Assembly: GCA_031279305.1 (NCBI GenBank)
Contig: JAITIS010000089.1
Location: forward strand, 1-7,810
Length of the DNA stretch: 7,810 bases
Reading direction: 5' to 3'
Source: Candidatus Margulisiibacteriota bacterium
GTDB taxonomy: Bacteria > Margulisbacteria > Termititenacia > Termititenacales > Termititenacaceae
The notes under the pieces are model-generated. The model saw only the letters and a program-made list of their open reading frames with translations. It ran no database searches and was not told the origin of the DNA. The number at the start of each line of letters is the position of its first letter. Position 1 is the stretch's first letter. Shown piece after piece: positions 1-6,255 of this stretch. The translations under genes were made by a program, and so were the position numbers.

Positions 1-3000
1 CGCCAGCTTTAAGTCTGTTTTTTCTTCCGCAAATTCTTTTTTATCTTTTTCAAACTGCGTGTTCTTATAATGCTCGTACTCCAGACCGCTGGAAATGCCG
101 ATCACGCCGTTGGTGATAAAATTTTTGACCCGTTTATACAGATTGATATTGCTCAGGGCCGCAAAAATCACCAGCGAGTAACTGGGCAGCAAAAAGATCA
201 TATTGGCCAGCACCGCCGCGCCGAAGAACAAGGCTTGCAGGCCAGTCACCATCACCGAGGCGGCTACGGAATGGAATAGCGTTAATATGAAGCCCACCTG
301 GGGCATTTTTTTGCGCAGCCATTCCGTACGGTTGCTGAGCTTTTCCAGAAATTTAGCTTTTTCCTCAATAGCGTAATTTTGGCTCTCCAGATCGCGCAGA
401 TACAGATCAGGAAAAAACCGGCGCATTGTCCTGAACACCGGCTCGGAGCTGACAAAAGGCATTTTGGCCAGCGACACCGCCACGTTTAAGATTTTCGGCG
501 CGAGTATGGCATTGATCGCGTTGGAGCGGTCTTCCGCGATTTTTTCATTGCGCCGCGTGATGCCCACAATATAATGATGTTTTTTAATATGCCGTTTAAT
601 CAAATAATAATTGGCCAGCGACAGCCCGCCGAATAAGAATATCAGCGGCAAGGCGCCGAACAAACCGGAAAACAGCACGCCGGGAAAAGCGAATATCGAC
701 AAACCGGTGAAAGCGTAAGCGGCCATTATGGAGCCGAAACGCAGATTGTACATCGTCGCCTGCGGGTATTTGTCATTTTGCGCGGCTTCTGCAAAATGTT
801 CTTTATAGAAATCATAGACCGCCGGGGCCAGCTGTTCTTTGTCCATCAAATCCCGCATAAATTCCGCGTCGATTATTTCCGTGGCGACCAGTTCCATATG
901 CGCCAGATTCCAGCGCGGGAATTGCACTTCGACCACCACGGCAAAATCTTCTTCCGCCAGAGCCGCGCCCTGCATACTAAAACTCTGCAGGGCAAACAGA
1001 AAAGATTTGATTGCTTCCGCTTTGGCGCGATAGTCTTCCACCGAGCTGTATTTCTTGCTCAAGTCCATAGTCCGGCGCACCATCATCGGAGTAAAAGGCG
1101 CAAGGGTTTCAGTCACTTTGCGGTAAGTCCTATTGATATTGTTCTGCGCCCAAGGCACAAAATGGAAAAATAAAACATAAGCGGCCAGTGGTATGGCGAT
1201 CTGCGCCGCCGCTACCGGCAGAAAAGGAACTAGCATCAAGCCCTGAAACAAGACCAGCAAACTGAATATACTCGCCACCGCAGGCAGCGCGCCGGTTAAA
1301 ATTCTGGGCATAAGACGCGGCGCTTTTTTATTAGTCGGAGTGGATATTTCTAAAACTGAACGGGCCAGATGAAAATAAGTGTCATATTTACGGTTGCGGA
1401 CATTGAAACAACCTTGATCCTGCTCTATGCCCTGCTGTCCTAGCACATAAGCCTCGGTGGCACGAAAATCGTGCATATCGACCATCGAGGCCTGCTGCAG
1501 TTTATTGAACATCGAAAAATACAAATCCTGCTGGGCCTGCACCAGCACCGTGGTTTCGTTGACTATGCTGCCATCCGCCTCGCTCGGCTTAAAAACATTG
1601 GCGATCATCGACATATAGGTGTTGTAAAAATAATTGTCCTTATCCATATTGGCCTGAAAAGAAACGTCCATCCGCTCGCCCATAGTTTTACCAGAATTAA
1701 GCACCCTGACCAGAGCACGGTAATCCTCGCTGTCTTTGGCCAGCGTTTTTAAGACGTCCGGCACATACTGGTGAAACAGCTCGTCTAGTTTCTGATGATA
1801 ATTGCGCTTGCTGTCCAGCGTGTTTTTATTGGCAAAAATCGCCAGCTTGCCGTCCGCGCCGCGTTTCTGAAAATCCGCATTTTTATCCAGCTCCGTAAAG
1901 ACTTTATCCAGCAGTGTCCAGAAAGGATACATCTTGCCGCGGTAATAGATATTGTTCATCGCAATGGAGATAGTGTCCCGCAGTTGTTCTTTTTTGAATT
2001 TCGTCCAGAGCTGGGTCAGAGTATAGGCGCCATCCCACTGCCTGTGCCACTGCAGAATAGTTTTAATGGTTTTCTGCATATTTTCAAAAGGCGTGACTCC
2101 CGTATAAGATATATTAAAAACGCCCGGCTTGCCGTTCTGGTCGTCCTGCGGCGAGCTGCGAAAATAGCTAAACATAGTCAGCGGCTCGGCGCTGCCGCGG
2201 GATTCTGGCTTAGCCCGCGCATTCTGGATATTTTGGGCGGCGCTTTGAATATAATTTTTCATTATTCGATCAGAAAACAATTCCTCTTTCGTATTTCTTT
2301 TTTTATCTTCCAAAATATAATGTATTTTGGAATTTTGCACTGCGTGATATTTGCGGATAAAATCCACCTCGTCAAGATTTACTTTGGTTTGGTTGTTCAG
2401 GATGTTCGTTTTCAGCATATCCGCTGTTACTATAGCGGCATCGCGGATCAGTCCGTGGCCTTGCTCCAGTAACAGCTCTAGATCGGCGGTGAAATCCGCC
2501 TCCGCCTGCAGCAGAGTCACTGCCTGCTCGATCAGTTCATTTAATTCTGCTTTGTTTTTATTTTTCAATAAATCAGCTATGCCCTGCACATTTTTATCAG
2601 CGGCTAGTTTGTCGATAGTAAGCAGGGTAAGCGTTCTCTCGCCATAATTTTGCGCCAGCTCCTGGCCGCCGGGCTGGTCATAATGCGGTCCGCCTTCCAA
2701 GCTGGAAGCCAGCAAATCTTTTACCCCAACATTCCAGTGCTCAGAGTTTTTATATTTTTGATTTTTGGTATGCTTCACGGCCAGAAGCAGGGCGTCCGCC
2801 AGAGAATTTTTTATCTCGGCGTAGGCCAGCTGCCAGTAATTCGGCCCACCGGTCATTTTTTTCCCGCCGTAATCAGCCAGCAGGTCTTTAAGCGCGTCAA
2901 ATATTTTTCTGTCATCGCTTGTTTGAGCATCACCAAGCTTGGTGTCTATATTTCCCTGCAAGTTATTCCAGCGGCACCCGGACTCGCGCGCCTGTGTCGC

Positions 3001-6000
3001 TATAGCAGAATTTTTCAGCGCAAAAATATCTTTGCCGTTCACTCTGGCCAGCTCGGTCAAAGCCCGGTTGGTCTGCGTGACCAGCCCGCGGATAGTGGCC
3101 TGCTGCAGCACCTCGCCCTCTGCCAGAACTTCCAGCAGGCTGTCGATCAATTCACCGGTGTCCACTCCGGCAAACACGGGCAGTTTATCTTGCAAGTCTT
3201 TTCTTAACGCCTCGTGCTGTTCCTCGATGACCGCTTTATACTGGGCGAAGACGGTCAGGCCGGGATAGTTGGCCGCTCTGGCCTGCAATGCTTTCAGTAT
3301 ATCCGCGGTGCCCATTTGATGACGCGCCAATATTTCCAGCGTTTTGTCGGTCAGTATTTTCGTCTGATACATAAGGCGGCGCTCATCTTTATTCTTAAAA
3401 TTTGAAACATATTGATTATATTTTTTATATATCTCTAACAGGGTTTTACGGTCATCGCCCAAAGTATTATCTCCGGTCAACAGTTTTCTCAGCATTTTTT
3501 TATCTTTTCCCCAGTCAAAAGACAATACGCCCGCCTCATATTTGAACGTTTGGCCTTTAGCCTGTAGTTTTTTCACTGTCTCAGGAGACAGCTTGATTTT
3601 CTCTGTGACTTTGCCCTCGTAGCGCAGCGGATTGGCGGGTATCTGCTTCAGCTCATTTTTGAGAGCGGGATTGCGCATCTGCTGCTGGCGCCTGTAAGAA
3701 TACTGCCGGCGCAGGCGGGACTCTATATCCCAGCGCAGGGCCTCGGCAATGCCGCCGATAGAACCCTGGGCTTTTTCGCTCATCCAGTCCGCCAGTATCG
3801 CGCCGAATTCTCGCTCATATCTCTCGAAGCTTATTTTGTCCGCGTCGACGTGGCCCTCCAGCACTTCCGTAATATAAGGCTTATCCTTGCTTTTCTGCGC
3901 CAGCGTAAAAGCCTTGGCATAGGCCACCAGATCGGCAAATTCCGCCCAGCGCACCGAGCCGTCAGCATTCGTAAAACCATCGGCATTGATATTATTGATC
4001 TTATCCGCGCCGAGATCCGCGTTTGTATAACGCAGGGTGTATTCGTTGATCTTGCGGTGTTTGGTCAGCAGGTCTTTAACTATCTCGCCGGCCTGCACCC
4101 TGCTCACAGTGTAACGATTGGTGAGCATCACGGCCAGATCGTTCTGTTCTCTAGCGTCCAGTTTGCCCGTGCGGTGAAATTTGGCGATGTAAGAAGCAAA
4201 AACTTCGGCCTGCTTTTGCAAAGCATTATTATAAATCAAAGCGTCCACAAAATTATCAATCTGCAGAGCGGTCAGCACGCCCTGTCCGTTTTTAGCTAAA
4301 TCTTGATGCAGCAAATCGCGTAAAGACACTTCATTTGGGCCAAGCGCCATAAATTTTCCCTGGCTGTCTTTATCCGCCACGACTAATTTGCGGCCGTCCG
4401 GCGCGAAAAGGTATTTATCGCCGTCGATATTGTTGTAAAGATTGAACCGGTAGAGAGCGGCAATCAAAACTGCCCGCTCCAGTCCGTCCGCCGGGAAAAT
4501 CCGTTGGATAACTTCCTCCAGCGTAATGTTGGGCGTGACCGGGCGTCCATAGGGATCGGCCAGCTGCAGTCCCATTTCCCAGTAATTACCGCTGCGCAAA
4601 TCATTCTCCTGCTGTTTATCGGCGAGCCTGCTGTCGCCTTTGCGCGAGCCGCGCGCCTTGTCGTCCCGCGGCTCGCGCAGGCGGTCGGACAGCAGTTCCA
4701 CGATGGCGTTCATCCGCGCCTCTACCTCTCTGGCCAGCGCGCCCAGCCCGATAGCCTGCACCTCGTGGCCGTTGAGCGAATTATTCATCAGGTTTAACTC
4801 CATCCGCAGGTTCGTAGTATCCAGCTGATGCACCGAAGCATAAAGCGTGTTGAGCGCCACAAAAGGCGGCATAGAGGTATAAGTGGAAATCTCCGCGGCT
4901 AGATTCATCCGCTGATCCGGAGGCAGGGACAGCCAGGATTTGCCGGCAATGTCCGCGTTAAAATTGGACTCCACTATTTTATAGCCGATTTTAACTTTTT
5001 CGATGGAATCCGCGTCATAACCATAAGTCTTGAGAGCCTCCGCCAGCAGCTCCAAGTCCGCGCGTCTAAGCAGATAATTGATCTGCAGAGTTTTGCCGTC
5101 GTGAATATGCCAGCCGGCATTGTCCAACAGTGTCTTATATTTGTCCGTCTTGCCCAGCTCTTTTATAAAATCCTCCAGCGATCGAGAATGGTCTGCCGCG
5201 GGGGTGATGCCCCAGCTAGACCGGGGATTTAATTTTAGGTCTTCGCGCAGATCGAAATACCAGCGGTTGGCCAGACTGCGCTGGCGGCGGCCGGCCAGAG
5301 ACAGAGTCGCCCGTTTGTCCGCCATAAAGCGGATAGACTCCAGAGCGCCCAGCGTTTTTTGCGCGGCGCCGGCTTTTTCCGCCGCGGCGATCACTTGATG
5401 CATATAATGATTAAATTCTCTGGCGTCTACCGGTGATACCGCGTAGCTGAAGCGGAATTCCAGTTTACCGCCGTCCCGCCGCAGAGTGATGCCGGTGTCT
5501 CTCTGTAAAAAACGTTTTAATTCCGGCGATCTTTTCAGCGCATCCAGATCAAAATATTGGGCGACGCCGGCGTCGACTTTGACTGTCTGCACAAACCGCT
5601 CGCCGCCGCTTTTGTCCGCCAGATTGGTCAACCTGCTGTAAATCCGCATGCTCTTATTGAAATAAAGAATCGCCCCGCTGAAATGCTGATAAAGCAGCAG
5701 CCCCAGCGCCGTCGCCAGCATCGCGGGATTCCAAGACAGGATCGGCACACAGGCCACTATAGCAATATTGGTCAGCAGAGAAATTGTTGTCCTGACCGGG
5801 TAAGCCTTAAATAAAGTAAAGCTGTTCTGTATTTTATGTCCGAGATTGTTAATTATGCCGGTCAATCCGGAGCCATTATGCAAAGAATAAATTTTTTTAC
5901 GCAAATCTATTCTAGTGTAACCGGGAGGGGAACCGCCCGGCTTTAACATACTTTTGGTGACCGCCTCGTCTGCAGACAGGCTGAAACCGGACAGAGCCGC

Positions 6001-6102
6001 TATCTCCTGTTTATCTGCAGAGGCGGCAGTATGCGGAACCTGACTGTTGCTACCGGGAGGAATACTATCTGTATCAGATAATAGCTTAAATAAATACCAC
6101 AT
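1..6102 (-). CDS. Giant multi-pass membrane protein of unknown function, C-terminus beyond the window
   Basis: One uninterrupted minus-strand frame of 2,034 codons begins at ATG 6102-6100 and is still open at base 1. The start is chosen because GGAG lies 7 bases upstream; the frame continues upstream without another ATG until a TAA near 6213. I recognise no family. Residues 1-104 are hydrophilic with two Pro-Pro-Gly segments and no signal peptide. A transmembrane hairpin (about 107-123 and 126-146) is followed by about 1,450 mostly helical, charged residues, then three more hairpins (about 1604-1650, 1789-1833, 1936-1985) and a charged, probably coiled-coil stretch to the edge. Lys/Arg clusters flank every hairpin on the same side while the short turns lack charge, so by the positive-inside rule the bulk is cytoplasmic. 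I see only three cysteines (118, 1043, 1565). Degenerate EF-hand-like loops lie at 603-761. No catalytic motif is visible. A membrane-anchored scaffold is an inference only. The frame itself is near certain. Confidence 0.94.
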   Translation of the reverse strand, partial: MWYLFKLLSDTDSIPPGSNSQVPHTAASADKQEIAALSGFSLSADEAVTKSMLKPGGSPPGYTRIDLRKKIYSLHNGSGLTGIINNLGHKIQNSFTLFKAYPVRTTISLLTNIAIVACVPILSWNPAMLATALGLLLYQHFSGAILYFNKSMRIYSRLTNLADKSGGERFVQTVKVDAGVAQYFDLDALKRSPELKRFLQRDTGITLRRDGGKLEFRFSYAVSPVDAREFNHYMHQVIAAAEKAGAAQKTLGALESIRFMADKRATLSLAGRRQRSLANRWYFDLREDLKLNPRSSWGITPAADHSRSLEDFIKELGKTDKYKTLLDNAGWHIHDGKTLQINYLLRRADLELLAEALKTYGYDADSIEKVKIGYKIVESNFNADIAGKSWLSLPPDQRMNLAAEISTYTSMPPFVALNTLYASVHQLDTTNLRMELNLMNNSLNGHEVQAIGLGALAREVEARMNAIVELLSDRLREPRDDKARGSRKGDSRLADKQQENDLRSGNYWEMGLQLADPYGRPVTPNITLEEVIQRIFPADGLERAVLIAALYRFNLYNNIDGDKYLFAPDGRKLVVADKDSQGKFMALGPNEVSLRDLLHQDLAKNGQGVLTALQIDNFVDALIYNNALQKQAEVFASYIAKFHRTGKLDAREQNDLAVMLTNRYTVSRVQAGEIVKDLLTKHRKINEYTLRYTNADLGADKINNINADGFTNADGSVRWAEFADLVAYAKAFTLAQKSKDKPYITEVLEGHVDADKISFERYEREFGAILADWMSEKAQGSIGGIAEALRWDIESRLRRQYSYRRQQQMRNPALKNELKQIPANPLRYEGKVTEKIKLSPETVKKLQAKGQTFKYEAGVLSFDWGKDKKMLRKLLTGDNTLGDDRKTLLEIYKKYNQYVSNFKNKDERRLMYQTKILTDKTLEILARHQMGTADILKALQARAANYPGLTVFAQYKAVIEEQHEALRKDLQDKLPVFAGVDTGELIDSLLEVLAEGEVLQQATIRGLVTQTNRALTELARVNGKDIFALKNSAIATQARESGCRWNNLQGNIDTKLGDAQTSDDRKIFDALKDLLADYGGKKMTGGPNYWQLAYAEIKNSLADALLLAVKHTKNQKYKNSEHWNVGVKDLLASSLEGGPHYDQPGGQELAQNYGERTLTLLTIDKLAADKNVQGIADLLKNKNKAELNELIEQAVTLLQAEADFTADLELLLEQGHGLIRDAAIVTADMLKTNILNNQTKVNLDEVDFIRKYHAVQNSKIHYILEDKKRNTKEELFSDRIMKNYIQSAAQNIQNARAKPESRGSAEPLTMFSYFRSSPQDDQNGKPGVFNISYTGVTPFENMQKTIKTILQWHRQWDGAYTLTQLWTKFKKEQLRDTISIAMNNIYYRGKMYPFWTLLDKVFTELDKNADFQKRGADGKLAIFANKNTLDSKRNYHQKLDELFHQYVPDVLKTLAKDSEDYRALVRVLNSGKTMGERMDVSFQANMDKDNYFYNTYMSMIANVFKPSEADGSIVNETTVLVQAQQDLYFSMFNKLQQASMVDMHDFRATEAYVLGQQGIEQDQGCFNVRNRKYDTYFHLARSVLEISTPTNKKAPRLMPRILTGALPAVASIFSLLVLFQGLMLVPFLPVAAAQIAIPLAAYVLFFHFVPWAQNNINRTYRKVTETLAPFTPMMVRRTMDLSKKYSSVEDYRAKAEAIKSFLFALQSFSMQGAALAEEDFAVVVEVQFPRWNLAHMELVATEIIDAEFMRDLMDKEQLAPAVYDFYKEHFAEAAQNDKYPQATMYNLRFGSIMAAYAFTGLSIFAFPGVLFSGLFGALPLIFLFGGLSLANYYLIKRHIKKHHYIVGITRRNEKIAEDRSNAINAILAPKILNVAVSLAKMPFVSSEPVFRTMRRFFPDLYLRDLESQNYAIEEKAKFLEKLSNRTEWLRKKMPQVGFILTLFHSVAASVMVTGLQALFFGAAVLANMIFLLPSYSLVIFAALSNINLYKRVKNFITNGVIGISSGLEYEHYKNTQFEKDKKEFAEEKTDLKLA
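148..1293 (-). other. Three transmembrane hairpins separated by charged helical linkers in the giant protein
   Basis: Residues about 1604-1650, 1789-1833 and 1936-1985 are long uncharged hydrophobic stretches, each long enough for two membrane passes. The linkers are charged and helical. Basic clusters adjoin them: Lys-Lys and two Arg just before the first, Leu-Ile-Lys-Arg after the second, and Arg-Lys-Lys before and Leu-Tyr-Lys-Arg after the third. This places both ends of each hairpin in the cytoplasm. Confidence 0.75.
3820..4296 (-). other. Region of the giant protein with four degenerate EF-hand-like loops
   Basis: Four 12-residue windows resemble EF-hand loops, at residues 603-614, 641-652, 710-721 and 750-761. 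The hydrophobic residue at loop position 8 is present in all (L610, L648, V717, I757). Gly at position 6 is present in three (G608, G646, G715). Glu at position 12 is present in two (E652, E721), and the fourth has Glu at position 11. Loop starts are 38 and 40 residues apart within the two pairs, close to the spacing of genuine EF-hand pairs. The position 1 Asp is absent from all four, so calcium binding is doubtful. This could be a structural remnant or chance similarity. Confidence 0.4.
4641..4679. repeat. Perfect 13-bp inverted repeat with a 13-base loop inside the giant gene
   Basis: TGCGCGAGCCGCG (4641-4653) and its exact reverse complement (4667-4679) flank a 13-base loop. Eleven of the 13 stem bases are G or C, so the transcript would form a very stable hairpin. 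It is translated as part of a basic, charged segment (residues 475-487) rich in Arg, Asp and Lys, likely a flexible linker. No T-tract follows on either strand, so it is not an intrinsic terminator. Confidence 0.85.
5665..5784 (-). other. N-terminal transmembrane hairpin of the giant protein
   Basis: Residues about 107-123 and 126-146 are hydrophobic and separated by a short Trp-Asn-Pro turn at 124-126. The preceding 40 residues are rich in Lys, Arg and His, and Lys/Arg residues follow the second pass, which indicates both ends in the cytoplasm. The position more than 100 residues from the start argues against a cleaved signal peptide. Confidence 0.75.
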
Positions 6103-6109
6103 TTTCCTG

Positions 6110-6113
6110 CTCC
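6110..6113 (-). promoter_or_regulatory. Ribosome binding site of the giant gene
   Basis: GGAG on the minus strand lies 7 bases before the ATG at 6102-6100, an ideal spacing. A second purine run, AGGA, lies closer to the ATG. No alternative ATG exists upstream in this frame, so this site fixes the start. Confidence 0.75.
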
Positions 6114-6122
6114 GCTCTACTA

Positions 6123-6152
6123 AAGATATCGCAAGTTTTAACCCATTGTCCC
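6123..6152 (-). promoter_or_regulatory. Weak candidate promoter for the giant gene
   Basis: GGGACA (6152-6147) and TATCTT (6128-6123) each match four of six consensus bases of a housekeeping promoter with an 18-base spacer. A start site about seven bases further would fall near 6116, giving a very short leader just ahead of the ribosome binding site. A second option is TTGCGG (6184-6179) with TATTTT after a 15-base spacer. Neither is strong. The main reason to expect a promoter here is the upstream terminator. Confidence 0.2.
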
Positions 6153-6193
6153 AGATAAAAATACAATGCCCGCGCAGTCCGCAACTTATACCT

Positions 6194-6221
6194 AAAACAA
6201 AAGCCGCTGGTTAAGCGGCTT
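6194..6221 (-). terminator. Intrinsic terminator after the coiled-coil protein gene
   Basis: On the minus strand an 8-bp perfect stem (AAGCCGCT at 6221-6214 with AGCGGCTT at 6208-6201) encloses the 5-base loop TAACC and runs directly into TTTTGTTTT (6202-6194). It begins 34 bases past the stop codon at 6256. The U-rich tract lies only on the minus-strand side, so it acts on leftward transcription. It lies upstream of the giant gene and would either insulate that gene or reduce read-through into it. Confidence 0.85.
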
Positions 6222-6255
6222 CTGCTAATAAAATAAATGATAATTTTATAATAAA

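Noticed and set aside
778..1173. Plus-strand open frame of 131 codons
   Set aside because: It is antisense to the transmembrane part of the giant gene, and its translation is rich in His, Phe and Arg, typical of a reversed hydrophobic or charged coding strand.
1795..2472. Plus-strand open frame of 225 codons
   Set aside because: It lies wholly antisense to the uninterrupted giant gene, lacks a convincing ribosome binding site and has no recognisable protein character. It is explained by the low stop frequency opposite the coding frame.
2931..2944. Perfect 14-base palindrome CACCAAGCTTGGTG
   Set aside because: About one such palindrome is expected per two windows of this size by chance, and it is explained by the codons of the giant gene.
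2650..4299. Plus-strand open frames at 2650-3207 (185 codons) and 3850-4299 (149 codons)
   Set aside because: Both are antisense to the giant gene, overlap other open frames and show no operon-like spacing. They are treated as shadows.
1..6102. Phage tape-measure protein as an identity for the giant gene
   Set aside because: Tape-measure proteins can be long with coiled coils and hydrophobic parts, but this one has an N-terminal membrane hairpin with basic flanks, and no phage structural gene is visible next to it.
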